From Terrihalobacillus insolitus (GTDB taxonomy: Bacteria; Bacillota; Bacilli; Bacillales; Amphibacillaceae), in NCBI RefSeq assembly GCF_028416575.1, contig NZ_JAMQKB010000005.1, forward strand, positions 115,376-179,375: 64,000 bases of DNA, written 5' to 3'. Under the pieces are notes generated by a model. That model did not search any database. It was not told the DNA's origin and worked only from the letters and a program-made list of their open reading frames with translations. A program made the position numbers and the translations under genes. Positions 1 to 8,791 of this stretch are shown in pieces (position 1 is the first letter of the stretch; each line of letters begins with the position of its first letter).

Positions 1-154
1 GAGTTCGTGCCCAAAATGAAAAGAAAAAGGGGATTATCTAGAGAATTTCGATTTGCCAACGCAAGGAATAAAAGGGGGATACATATGCTCTTTTGAAACA
101 TAGGATGGAGGGATATTTGTGATGCACACGTTGATGGAACTCAACCGTTTCGTC

Positions 155-542
155 AGGTCTTTGTTTTAAAGAGTGGAAATCCCTGTTTCATATTGACGAG
201 GTGAAACAATCGAAAATTGAACGACGGTTTGAATGTCATTTATATGGACAACTCTTGGCTCTGTTACTCAACTCGTCGCTCATGTTTCAAATGCGAGAGA
301 TTCTCCTTCGAAAAAAGAAACAGGAAGTCAGTGAACTGAAAGCGATGAGTATCCTCAAAGAATATATGGGTCTCCTTCATGATGCGTTGATGAAGGAGAC
401 GGAAGATATAAAGCAAGTTCTGCTTCAAATCTTCAGGATGATCGAGAAAAACGGCCAGAAATGTCATCGGTATGAGAAGAAAACAGTCTTTGACATCCTG
501 GGTGTTGCATACGAACAAAGAAAGGTAGGTATTGCTGCATAA
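155..542 (+). pseudogene. IS4-family transposase, C-terminal remnant
   Basis: This is the tail of a DDE transposase. From about 155 the reading frame gives FKEWKSLFHIDE and then a helical C-terminus (RRFECHLYGQLLALLL) typical of IS4-family transposases, ending at 542. The catalytic core is absent. Bases 1-150 contain scraps that look like the same family in shifted frames with stops. It is dead as a transposase. The strand and family are clear from the residues seen; the exact IS is not identified. Confidence 0.75.
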
Positions 543-929
543 GCACTCAATCAGCACCAAAAAAAATAGACGATTGAGGGCTTATTTGAGTCTGCCCAAA
601 ATCGCTATAGAGTAAAAACAGCTATACAAAAGCTACTAACCTGGAATGTGGGATTTTTATCCATCATTAGCTTGATGGGCATGCGGTCGTACCCCATACC
701 TATATTGTGTAACCCATATAACGTGATATTTTATGTCAAATACGGCATGACTACTTTTTTGATAACCGTCCATACTTACTAAAATAATTACCGACGTTTT
801 AGACTTTCCTTAAGTGGTGAAAGTATGTATTTGGAAGGGTAAAATTCTAACAACTAATTTTACAACAGAAAATTCACAAATAAATATCCGCGTTTTGAAC
901 ATAATATCCAAGGAATGGGGGGTGATGAA
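543..929. other. Gene-free stretch after the IS4 remnant
   Basis: No convincing coding sequence is seen. The first about 150 bases probably belong to the 3' end of the IS4 element. The stretch just before 930 may carry the promoter of the following small gene: a CATAATA box at about 900-906 resembles the -10 of forespore sigma factors, but no good -35 partner is evident. Confidence 0.4.
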
Positions 930-1109
930 ATGGCAACTAAACAGCAAATTCAACAATGCATTACAGATTGCACGAATACGGCAAATATGATACGTACAGC
1001 CACCAACGGTGTTCCGAAAGCGGGCATAAGAGACATGCTGACTCAGGGCGCTGTTCATATTGAAGCATGCATTCGCCAATGCGAGCATGCTACAGAGCAT
1101 GTTCAGTAA
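930..1109 (+). CDS. Small helical protein with two CX3C motifs
   Basis: A 59-residue protein. The start at 930 is chosen because GGGGGGTGAT lies just upstream; the ATG at 915 would put that site inside the gene. It reads as two amphipathic helices, each carrying C-x3-C (QQCITDC near the N-terminus and EACIRQC near the C-terminus). The next gene encodes a paralogue with the same cysteine layout. Regularly spaced cysteines on helices suggest metal binding, as in copper-storage four-helix bundles (DUF326/Csp), with two hairpins pairing. That is inference; no exact family was recognised. Confidence 0.6.
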   Translation: MATKQQIQQCITDCTNTANMIRTATNGVPKAGIRDMLTQGAVHIEACIRQCEHATEHVQ

Positions 1110-1152
1110 CAACAATAAACGAATTTTACGTATAGAATTGAGGTGAATTTTT

Positions 1153-1353
1153 ATGACGGGTACCCCGGCAAACGATATCCAACAATGTATCCAGCAGTGT
1201 CAGCAGACAGCACAACAAATCCGTTCTATGGCTAATCAGGAAGCTAATAACAAGGCTAAAATGTTATTAACTGAAGCAGCACACCATCTGGATCTATGCC
1301 TTGTTGAATGCCAATTTTCTCTGCAGGAATTACAAAAACCGGCAATGGCATAA
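1153..1353 (+). CDS. Small helical protein with two CX3C motifs (paralogue)
   Basis: A 66-residue protein preceded by GAGGTG about 8 bases before the ATG. It shares with the upstream gene the pattern QQCIQQC then LCLVEC on two predicted helices, plus Gln/Ala-rich helix faces. It lies 43 bases downstream of its paralogue, probably in the same transcript, and is followed by a strong terminator. A role in metal or thiol chemistry is inferred only from the four cysteines. Germination genes lie nearby, so a spore role is possible but unproven. Confidence 0.6.
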   Translation: MTGTPANDIQQCIQQCQQTAQQIRSMANQEANNKAKMLLTEAAHHLDLCLVECQFSLQELQKPAMA

Positions 1354-1359
1354 TGCACA

Positions 1360-1388
1360 AAAGGGACTGGATTTCAGTCCCTTTTTCA
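1360..1388 (+). terminator. Rho-independent terminator
   Basis: AAGGGACTG / CAGTCCCTT stem with a five-base loop followed by a T-run. It ends the transcript of the two CX3C genes. Confidence 0.85.
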
Positions 1389-1847
1389 TAGAATCCGATT
1401 GTTTTGCTGGTAATATAGTCGAAATAGCTCAGTTGGCCCATTTGCTGAACCACAATATAACCTATAGAAGGGGTACCCCCAACATTCCGCATTTATCTAT
1501 ACTTAGGAGTGAAAAGTTTTGATTTGATAAGGGTTTTACATTGAAGACATGTAAAAAACGTATTCGTCTTGGCAACGATCCTCGCATCATCGAATTCTAC
1601 AACCGTTCTAGTCTTGAAGGCACCAAAACGCCTAAAGGGGGTAGCGTCAGGGAAATTTTGTACGGCTAAGCAAATTTCGACATAAATATAGCCAAATACC
1701 TGAGCGTGCAGGAATTTGACTTTTTTAGGTTAAAAGTAAGCGTCAAATAGTCACCCATCTATTTAATAGGTGGCGATCTCCTTTTCAAAGAAGAAAGAAA
1801 AATGAAAACAGGATAGGAATTAGATGAATTACAATCACTAACTTGTT
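1389..1847. other. No gene recognised; possible remnant
   Basis: No complete gene is seen. Between about 1541 and 1667 a short + frame reads like protein (RLGNDPRIIEFYN) and then stops, so it may be a fragment of a lost gene. It could not be assigned to a family. Confidence 0.3.
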
Positions 1848-2377
1848 TTATAATCTCTTTAAATTTCTTAAGTGTACCTTTTCAATGGTGTGCCGAGACA
1901 TCCACCAATTAGCCCTAAAAATAATTCCATTAAGGACCGGGACATCCATAAATTGCAGACAACAAGTCTTTTTGAAAATATGGAAATGCCAGTAAAGACC
2001 AATATTCATCCCGGCTACCATTCCAAATAAAAATCCAGTCAAATAAGTTTTCCTTTTAGGAGGATTTATGCCCGAGTTATATAATTGAAGGTTAATGGTT
2101 AACGCTTTATTATAGGCTGCCATAAAGCAAATCCGTAAACAGATGGATAAAACATTCCCCATTGATAATCAATTACTTCATGTGCGTTTTCAAAATCCCC
2201 TTGAAGAACATACATAATAGCCAAATTTAAGTTTGAATTAAAATTCACGGCGATTTCCCATCCCATCAGGATAAAGCCAAGGAGATGGTCTTCATTATAT
2301 AATTGGCCGAATCCGGGCAAGGCGGTAGACCAGAGAAGTGCAGCAACAGGCGATTTGTATGTATTTTTCTTTTCCAT
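1848..2377 (-). pseudogene. Frameshifted small membrane protein gene
   Basis: Starting at 2377, the minus strand encodes a hydrophobic protein (SPVAALLW, LPGFGQLY) up to about 2125. There one base appears lost after ...FALWQ, and the protein continues in the next frame (AYNKALTINLQ, TYLTGFLFGMVAGMNIGLYWH) to about 1848. A further frame break is likely near 1900, where a Gly/Leu-rich helix (LGLIGG) appears in another frame. Several transmembrane segments are seen. Function is unknown. The frame jumps within one continuous protein show it is inactivated. Confidence 0.65.
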
Positions 2378-3066
2378 GTTTTATTCTCCCTCATAGTCCT
2401 ATTTTCGCCTATTCAAATTTTAATAAACCCGGTATAAAGTTACATTTACAAAAATTACAAAATTAAAGGGATAAAGGTCGTCTCTTGTAAGATTTCTATG
2501 AGTGAATATAGAAGAATGTGTTTTGTGGATTAACTTCATTTTTTTGTTTTTACGAAAAAATAACATATTCAACTTTCGCACCTTAGAAACCTCCCAACCA
2601 TTGAAATATTTGAGAGCAGGCTCAAAATAGTATGCTACCGGAGCAAGACGAATATTTTTATTAAAACTAATTTTGTTTATTTAAATCATAGAAATTCTGA
2701 CCATTAAAACTTTGAGCATATACAGATTATCAAAACAATGTTGCAAATCGTAATATTCATTGTGTCTCAGTTTCTTTCGTTTTAACAAGTCGGTGTCTCC
2801 TTAGGAATTAATCTCTTTTATTTTCATAAGAACCTAGTGGCAATCCCTCGGCTGTTTTTTGAGTTTAGGGGGGTATTTTCTCCATTGTGCCACTAAAGCA
2901 CTAAAATCAAATGCATGGAATTCGATATTTGTTAAGCTAATGACAGGCTTATTCTTCCTAAATGTAATTTTACCAGGAGTTTGTTTTAGTATATTTTTAT
3001 AAATTTGTAACATCCTAAATTAGAAAGAAATGTACGAATAAAATAAAAACACAAGTATCGTGGTGA
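2378..3066. other. Long AT-rich intergenic region
   Basis: This holds no intact gene. The only recognisable content is the maturase scrap at about 2712-2788 on the minus strand. It also contains the promoter region of the germination operon, in which no consensus could be fixed by eye. Confidence 0.4.
2712..2788 (-). pseudogene. Remnant of group II intron maturase N-terminus
   Basis: From a TTG at 2788, preceded by AAGGAGA, the minus strand reads LLKRKKLRHNEYYDLQ and continues with FDNLYML. This matches the characteristic start of LtrA-type intron-encoded proteins (KLRxNEYYDMQ). It then degenerates. Only about 25 residues of roughly 600 remain, so this is a relic unrelated in position to the intact intron at 50.5 kb. 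Confidence 0.5.
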
Positions 3067-4569
3067 ATGATTATGAAGAATAATGAGGAAAAAGAATCAG
3101 GAGCTAATAGCAACAACCGTTTAAGTAAAGAAATCGAAATGATAAAACATAATCTCGGAAATCCACCTGACCTAGTTGTCCGTAAAATATCACTGCCTTT
3201 TCAATCTAATGGGAAACAAAATGGATGGATTATATTCTTATCTAGTCTTACCGACCAGCAGCGAATAGCAGAGGAAGTAATCCGCCCTCTAACGGTATTA
3301 GTGCACCAATTTAAGACTACGAATGAAACAAGACAGAGTTATTTACTCAAAATAAAGGAATTAATTTCCACAGCACAAGTGGAGCCTGTTGAAAATGTTG
3401 ATAAGATGGTTTTATCTTTAGTTGAAGGATATGCACTCCTGATACAAAACAGCCAGGGGCTAAAAATCGATCTAAAAAAAGGTTCATACCGATCAATTGA
3501 TGAACCAGCAAACGAAAAGGCAATTCGGGGACCAAAAGATGGTTTTATTGAAGATCTTTCAACCAATATTGCCCTTATGCGCCAACATCTTCGGCATCCT
3601 GATTTTCGCATTATACAACAACCCATAGGCGAAAAATCACAGACTAATGTTGCAGTATTTTATGTTGAAAAATTTGTAAACAAAAATGTTCTCCAGGAGG
3701 TTCAAAATCGTCTAGAGGAAGTTAAGTTAGACGCGGTCATGGATGCTGCCTTCATTGAAGAGTCAATTAAGGATCATAAATGGTCTCCTTTTCCGACAAT
3801 TGAGTATACGGAACGACCGGATAAAACAGTCGCAAGTTTATTAGAGGGAAGAGTAGCTATTATGGTTGAGGGATCACCTTCGTGTTTACTTGCTCCCACC
3901 ATATTTGCACATTTCATTATGGCTTCTGAAGACCAATATATTATGTCTTATGCTGCTACAGCAATCCGATTTCTGAGAATATTTGCTTTATTAATTGCAT
4001 TTACCTTGCCGTCACTTTTTATTGCGTTAACGACGATACATCACGGAATGGTGCCTCAGTTTCTTGCAGTAACAATAGCAAAGGCAAGGATAGGCATGCC
4101 CTTTCCTATCGCAGTAGAAGTACTGCTCATAGAAATATTGATAGAGCTTGTTCGTGAAGCCGGTTTACGAATGCCAGGACCTGTTGGTCAGTCCGTGACG
4201 ATTGTGGGAACCCTCGTTATTGGAGATGCAGCGGTATCTGCAGGTATCGTATCTGCTCCAGTTGTAGTCATTATCGCACTTACCACACTGGCATCTTTTG
4301 CAATCCCTGGTTACCATACAGCGCTGGCTATTCGCTTATTGCGTTTCCCGATGATGGGAGTTGCCGCAGTGTTAGGATTAGTGGGCATCACATGGTACCT
4401 GATGCTAATTATCATTCATTTGGTAAGTATTCGTTCCTTTGGTGTTCCATATATGAAGCCAATAGCACCATGGTCAACGAAGGACACTAAAGATACAATT
4501 TTGCGTGTTCCCCGATGGTTCTTAAGCAGATCGTCTGCTTCTTATGCTCGTCCTAAGAAACAATCCTAA
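3067..4569 (+). CDS. Spore germination protein, GerA family (A subunit)
   Basis: The 500-residue A subunit of a Ger-type germinant receptor, which sits in the spore inner membrane and responds to small-molecule germinants. It has the expected soluble N-terminal half (about 1-290) containing the repeated helical NID folds, then about five transmembrane helices from about 300, including the family-typical ARIGMPFP and REAGLRMPGPVGQS segments. The length is normal. An ATG at 3073 is an alternative start. It leads a three-gene operon with GerB and GerC subunits 3 and 2 bases apart or overlapping. Confidence 0.93.
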   Translation: MIMKNNEEKESGANSNNRLSKEIEMIKHNLGNPPDLVVRKISLPFQSNGKQNGWIIFLSSLTDQQRIAEEVIRPLTVLVHQFKTTNETRQSYLLKIKELISTAQVEPVENVDKMVLSLVEGYALLIQNSQGLKIDLKKGSYRSIDEPANEKAIRGPKDGFIEDLSTNIALMRQHLRHPDFRIIQQPIGEKSQTNVAVFYVEKFVNKNVLQEVQNRLEEVKLDAVMDAAFIEESIKDHKWSPFPTIEYTERPDKTVASLLEGRVAIMVEGSPSCLLAPTIFAHFIMASEDQYIMSYAATAIRFLRIFALLIAFTLPSLFIALTTIHHGMVPQFLAVTIAKARIGMPFPIAVEVLLIEILIELVREAGLRMPGPVGQSVTIVGTLVIGDAAVSAGIVSAPVVVIIALTTLASFAIPGYHTALAIRLLRFPMMGVAAVLGLVGITWYLMLIIIHLVSIRSFGVPYMKPIAPWSTKDTKDTILRVPRWFLSRSSASYARPKKQS

Positions 4570-4589
4570 TCATGCTAGGAAGGAGGAAG

Positions 4590-5711
4590 ATGATTGCAAT
4601 GAATTCTCACGCCTATGATCAGATAGATTCTAAACAAGTAACTGCATTAATAATCATGACCATTTTTCCGACGGTCATTCTTTTGAATCCCAGTATTCTT
4701 CTTCGGGTGAACGGTAAAGATGCTCCATGGGTTTTGTTGCTGGCGATATTTTCAGGATTCCTTTTCGCCCGTATCTCGGTAGTCATTTATCGGAAATTCC
4801 CTGCCCAAAGGCAAACTCAAACTTTTTTTATTGCGTTTGGCCGCTGGGTCGGCAGCGTTTTTTGTTTCATTTATTTATTAGTCACCCTGTCACTACTTGT
4901 TTTGATTTTCAGAGAATTCGCTGAATTAGCAAGTTGGGCATTTTCATATAGTGATATTCCTGTATCAATTTTATTGATAATGGGAGGAATACTTGCTTTT
5001 GTGATGAGTGTTTCTGGGATTGAAGTTATGGCTCGCATGTGTCAGCTGTTTCTACCTGTCTCCATTCTAGTCATTTTAGTCATTTTAATTGCAGCTGTTC
5101 CGTGGATGAATTGGAGTTTTTTATCCCCTCCTATTCCGGAAATCAATCAAGATCTTTTCTTGATGGCTGTACATCCCGCCGGTTTTTTTTCAGAGGGTTT
5201 ATTAATTGGAATGTTTTTCCCCCACGTTCAAGCCAAAATAACCGAACTGTCTCGAGCTATGGTGAGTGGCATGGTTTGGACAGGGGGTATCTGTCTAATT
5301 ACTTTGATAGGGCTGGTCGCTTTTTTCGGGGGAAAACTTGGTGGAGATTTGACAATGCCCCTTTTACATCTTAGTAAAAGTATTCGTTATGGTACATTTA
5401 TAAGTCACATGCAAGTATTATTAGTTCCGTTTCTCGTTTCGTCCATATCCATTAAGATGGCTATCGTATTACATGCGATTTCTTTGGGATTCCAGGACTT
5501 ACTCAAATTGCAGAGTCATCGGATGGCTGCACTTTTTTTTGCAATAATCAGTATTGCAGCTGCATTAATGTTGTTTGATAATACAGCCGATCTATTCCAC
5601 TACCTTACAAAATATGGTACTTATGTATTGTTTCCAGCTTTTGTGACGTTAACGATCCTTCCTTATAGTTTTGTCACCCTTTTTCATAGAGCTAGGAATG
5701 GGAGTGCATAG
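4590..5711 (+). CDS. Spore germination permease, GerB family
   Basis: The B subunit of the germinant receptor, an APC-superfamily permease with about ten transmembrane helices, predicted to bind the germinant. The AGGAGG site at 4581-4586 argues against the ATG at 4572. The starts at 4590 (3-base spacing) and 4599 (12-base spacing) are both possible. Length is about 373 residues, normal for the family. It lies immediately after the GerA gene and overlaps the translational signals of the GerC gene, so the three are co-translated. Confidence 0.92.
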   Translation: MIAMNSHAYDQIDSKQVTALIIMTIFPTVILLNPSILLRVNGKDAPWVLLLAIFSGFLFARISVVIYRKFPAQRQTQTFFIAFGRWVGSVFCFIYLLVTLSLLVLIFREFAELASWAFSYSDIPVSILLIMGGILAFVMSVSGIEVMARMCQLFLPVSILVILVILIAAVPWMNWSFLSPPIPEINQDLFLMAVHPAGFFSEGLLIGMFFPHVQAKITELSRAMVSGMVWTGGICLITLIGLVAFFGGKLGGDLTMPLLHLSKSIRYGTFISHMQVLLVPFLVSSISIKMAIVLHAISLGFQDLLKLQSHRMAALFFAIISIAAALMLFDNTADLFHYLTKYGTYVLFPAFVTLTILPYSFVTLFHRARNGSA

Positions 5712-5712
5712 C

Positions 5713-6903
5713 ATGATCCAAACAAGCAATAAATTTCTTACTGTTTTGTTGGTTTTTATAATGGTTTTGATTATGACTGGATGCGGGCATATTATCCAGC
5801 CCGAAGAATTGACTACGATTTCTCTGGCAGGATTTGATAGAGACGGTGATGAGTATATCATTACTATGCACATTCTAAATCCGAATGGTATTTCAACTGG
5901 TTCTGCGGGAGGAGACGCTTCCGGAGAGGAACCTGTCCGAGTATTAGCGGCTCGTGGAAAGACGATTACAGAGGCGATCCATGAAGCAAATCGATACAAC
6001 CCGGGCCATCACTTTTGGGGACATTTGAGTGGAATTTTGATAGGCGAAGAAATGGCTCGGGAAGGAATGGCGCCCATAATAGATGCGTTGGGGCGCAGCA
6101 ATGAAATGATGGAGACAGCTGAATTATATATCACCAGGGATACTACGGCGAAAGAATTATTATCTACAACAACCAAAGCATCTCCTTTCCCGGCAGAAGC
6201 ACTTCGAAAAATTGCGAAGTACTCGAGTATGCACACTGCAATCAGAAGGACAAGGTTAAATCAATTCCTGCAGACGATTTCTTCTAATCCCGGTACAGTA
6301 GTTATTCCGGGTGTAAAGACAAAAAGTCCGGAAATAAAGTCATCCAAAAATGGGGATATTTTTAACTTGACTGGTATAGCAGTGGTATCTGATTGGAAGC
6401 TAAAAGGTTGGCTTGATGGCGAAGAGGCAATGGGGTATATGTGGATAATGGAACAAATAAGTCATCATGGATTCAATGTTCCTTTTAAATCAGGAACCAT
6501 TAGCCTGGAAGCACTGCCCAACCATACTTCTATAAATGTGGACGTAAATGAGAAAGATGTAAAGCAAATAACGGTAAAAGTGAAGAGTACGGTGATTATA
6601 AATGAAGTGAAAGACATTTCGCTTGATATGAGCAAAAACCCGATCGAAACGGAAAAGGAATTACAAGAGGCTCTTAATAAAGAAGTGAAAAAAATAGTGG
6701 AACAAACTGTAATACAAACACAAACACTTCACGCAGATGTACTGCAGTTGAACGAGCATGTCCGGATGACATCACCTCAATTATGGAAAAAAATCTCAAA
6801 CATATGGGAACAAGAACTATTCCCGAACATCGAAGTCCAAGTGGACGCAGAAATATCAATTCGCGATATTGGAGAGTTGTATCGAAGCATTACCAAATAT
6901 TAG
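5713..6903 (+). CDS. Spore germination lipoprotein, GerC family
   Basis: The C subunit of the germinant receptor, a lipoprotein on the outer face of the spore inner membrane. The start at 5713 (GGGAGTG site inside the end of the GerB gene) gives a 396-residue protein. It has an N-terminal signal helix ending in the lipobox MTGC, so the mature protein begins at that Cys. The three-domain GerAC fold is expected from family and length. It is the last gene of the operon and is followed by a terminator-like hairpin at about 7002. Confidence 0.93.
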   Translation: MIQTSNKFLTVLLVFIMVLIMTGCGHIIQPEELTTISLAGFDRDGDEYIITMHILNPNGISTGSAGGDASGEEPVRVLAARGKTITEAIHEANRYNPGHHFWGHLSGILIGEEMAREGMAPIIDALGRSNEMMETAELYITRDTTAKELLSTTTKASPFPAEALRKIAKYSSMHTAIRRTRLNQFLQTISSNPGTVVIPGVKTKSPEIKSSKNGDIFNLTGIAVVSDWKLKGWLDGEEAMGYMWIMEQISHHGFNVPFKSGTISLEALPNHTSINVDVNEKDVKQITVKVKSTVIINEVKDISLDMSKNPIETEKELQEALNKEVKKIVEQTVIQTQTLHADVLQLNEHVRMTSPQLWKKISNIWEQELFPNIEVQVDAEISIRDIGELYRSITKY

Positions 6904-7001
6904 TTTTGCATTCTTAATCTTAAATGTGTATTTAATTAAGGGGTCACAATGACAAACACTGATATTATTTGCTAATACATTATTTTGAAGTGGTAACCTG
7001 T

Positions 7002-7047
7002 AACCCTAATTTTTCTACGCTTAGCAGACAAATCAGGGTTGTTTTTA
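7002..7047 (+). terminator. Probable terminator of the germination operon
   Basis: AACCCT (7002-7007) pairs with AGGGTT (7035-7040), followed by GTTTTTA. The loop is long, so strength is uncertain. It lies about 100 bases after the GerC stop. Confidence 0.5.
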
Positions 7048-7255
7048 TGTCAACAGTGGACGCAGGGACTGAATGGAACAGGATAGTATTAGGCCTAATA
7101 ACATCGTAGCTGTCATAGACAGCAATACGGTTTAAAAAGTTCCTATAAACACGTGAGTCTGAACTTTTTGTATCAAAAACAGCATTTATATCCATAATTT
7201 TTACTCTTGACCCATTAAGTTCCGTTTCTTAGAAAAATAGGAGCTTCTACTCCTT

Positions 7256-7489
7256 TTAAAAATACTGTTGTATCAACGTTTTGAAATTTTTTAACATCAA
7301 ATTGCAGTTGGTGTCAACTATGCTGTTACTACCCCTTTTAGAAGGAAATCTAGCCTCTTGTTGAAAGTACTTTAATAATACTGCAAATCCTAAACGACTT
7401 GCCCCTGTTTTATTACCAATCAGTTTTCTTTCAATTGGTAATACTACAAAATGTTCTAGCAGCTCATCTTCATTCCAATTTCGTTTCAT
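7256..7489 (-). pseudogene. Tn3-family transposase, N-terminal remnant
   Basis: From the ATG at 7489, the minus strand encodes MKRNWNEDELLEHF and then GNKTGASRLGFAVLLK and EARFP. These are the hallmark opening of large Tn3-family transposases (DUF4158 region). After about 50 residues similarity stops, and the frame ends at residue 77 of a protein that should be about 1000. The upstream side abuts a Tn7-like transposon end at 7536. Confidence 0.75.
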
Positions 7490-7535
7490 AAATATCCATC
7501 CCCTAATATTAGAATAGTCACTATTTTGAGTGTAA

Positions 7536-7783
7536 TGTGGAGTTGAAATAAAGTCACGATGTTTATAAAAAAGACGCGATGAAATACGTTGGTAGACTTT
7601 TTGTAAATACTGATATAACAGTGTTTTGACGATACTTTGATTAAACTTTTTTATAAAAACCAGACATCAATTTATTATGAAGCGATTGTTTTAATCAATC
7701 TTTTTTCAAAAAGCGAATTTATGATATGGCGTGAAATCAACGTTTATCACACACTTTTTATCAAACTTAATTCAAAAGCTACA
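7536..7783. mobile_element. Back-to-back Tn7-like transposon ends (mini-element or scar)
   Basis: Begins TGTGG at 7536. Two TnsB-like sites follow 20 bases apart (AAATAAAGTC at 7546, TAAAAAAGAC at 7566). Three dispersed sites facing the other way lie at about 7640, 7693 and 7758 (for example ATCAATCTTTTTTC and TATCAAACTT), ending in CTACA at 7779-7783. The layout matches the two ends of the complete element at 43751-45352, including site spacing. No 5-bp duplication is seen (TGTAA left, CCAAT right). Nothing but end sequence lies between, so it is an empty mini-element or the product of deletion between ends. Confidence 0.7.
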
Positions 7784-8773
7784 CCAATTCGCCATCTTCT
7801 TTTTATTTCCTTTCTAGGTGAAAAGGTGGATTCGTTCTATCAGTTTGCTTCAGAATCGTATCAACCGTTCGGTAAAGGCCCTTATCTTTGCTTAAATGCA
7901 GCAGCTGAACACTATTTCAATCCAGTCATTCCAACCGTAAAGGTCACAATTTGTACAGATACACGCAGACCGGTAGGGACATTTACATGCTCTTGCGGCT
8001 TTAGCTATTCAAGAAGGGGACCTGACCAAACGGAAGAAGACCCATATAGAATAGGACGTATTAAACAATTTGGTCCCGTTTGGCAGGACAAGCTTTCCTA
8101 TTTGTTACATGTAGAAAAGCTAAGTTATTATGCGGCAGCTAAGCATTTAAAGGTTGATATTGGTACGGTCAAGAAGTATGCAGGTTTAAAAGCGAAAACC
8201 CTATCCAATTATTCGGAGCCTACGGATCTGCTAGAAAGAAAACAAGATCAATGGTTACAGCTTTGCAAAGATAGCCCCAATTTAACTACGTCCAAGCTTC
8301 GTAAACAAGAACCAGCTCTATATGCTTGGTTATACCGTCACGATAAGCAATGGTTGCACAAGTATTCACCAAAAACAAGGAGAAATCAAACAACGAATAC
8401 TCGTGTAGATTGGCGAGAACGTGATCGGGAACTATTAAGAGACATCGAAGTAATCGTCCGAAAACTTCTTGGCGCATCGAAACCCATCCGCCTGACAATC
8501 GGTAGAATTGGCAAGGAAGTTAGACTTCTCCCTCTCCTAGAACAACATCTCGACAAACTGTCTTTAACACGGCGGTATTTGCAAGATGTTACCGAAACAA
8601 CAGAACAATTCCAAATTCGTCGGGTGAAATGGGCGGTGAAAGAGCTATTACATCAACATCAAGAAGTTGTGGACTGGAGAATTAGAAGACTGGCAGGATT
8701 AAAGGATACTATTTCAGATTCTGTAAGCAAAGAAATTATTAAACAAGTTAAGCAATACCGGTCCAAAGTTTGA
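7637..8773 (+). CDS. tnsD: Tn7-like target-selector TnsD, N-terminally truncated
   Basis: From about residue 50 the protein is TnsD: TPIRHLLFISFLG, PVGTFTCSCGF, YSRRGPDQTEEDPYRIGRI and a C-terminal helix-turn-helix region. TnsD recognises the chromosomal attachment site and recruits TnsC. The first about 49 codons of the open frame are not TnsD at all; they are read through the transposon end at 7637-7783. The normal N-terminal TniQ domain is missing, so the gene is almost certainly non-functional. tnsA, tnsB and tnsC are absent upstream. tnsE follows after 18 bases. Confidence 0.85.
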   Translation: MIKLFYKNQTSIYYEAIVLINLFSKSEFMIWREINVYHTLFIKLNSKATPIRHLLFISFLGEKVDSFYQFASESYQPFGKGPYLCLNAAAEHYFNPVIPTVKVTICTDTRRPVGTFTCSCGFSYSRRGPDQTEEDPYRIGRIKQFGPVWQDKLSYLLHVEKLSYYAAAKHLKVDIGTVKKYAGLKAKTLSNYSEPTDLLERKQDQWLQLCKDSPNLTTSKLRKQEPALYAWLYRHDKQWLHKYSPKTRRNQTTNTRVDWRERDRELLRDIEVIVRKLLGASKPIRLTIGRIGKEVRLLPLLEQHLDKLSLTRRYLQDVTETTEQFQIRRVKWAVKELLHQHQEVVDWRIRRLAGLKDTISDSVSKEIIKQVKQYRSKV

Positions 8774-8791
8774 TGAAAGGAGAGAAATAAT

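Noticed and set aside
264..560. 98-residue minus-strand frame
   Set aside because: Antisense of the IS4 transposase remnant.
1256..1522. Overlapping frames on both strands after the CX3C genes
   Set aside because: They overlap the terminator and the end of a supported gene, with no ribosome site.
6980..7195. 71-residue minus-strand frame after the germination operon
   Set aside because: Part of it is antisense to the terminator hairpin and it resembles no protein.
7536..7783. Complete mini-transposon with a target duplication
   Set aside because: The 5 bases on each side (TGTAA and CCAAT) differ, so a clean insertion cannot be claimed.
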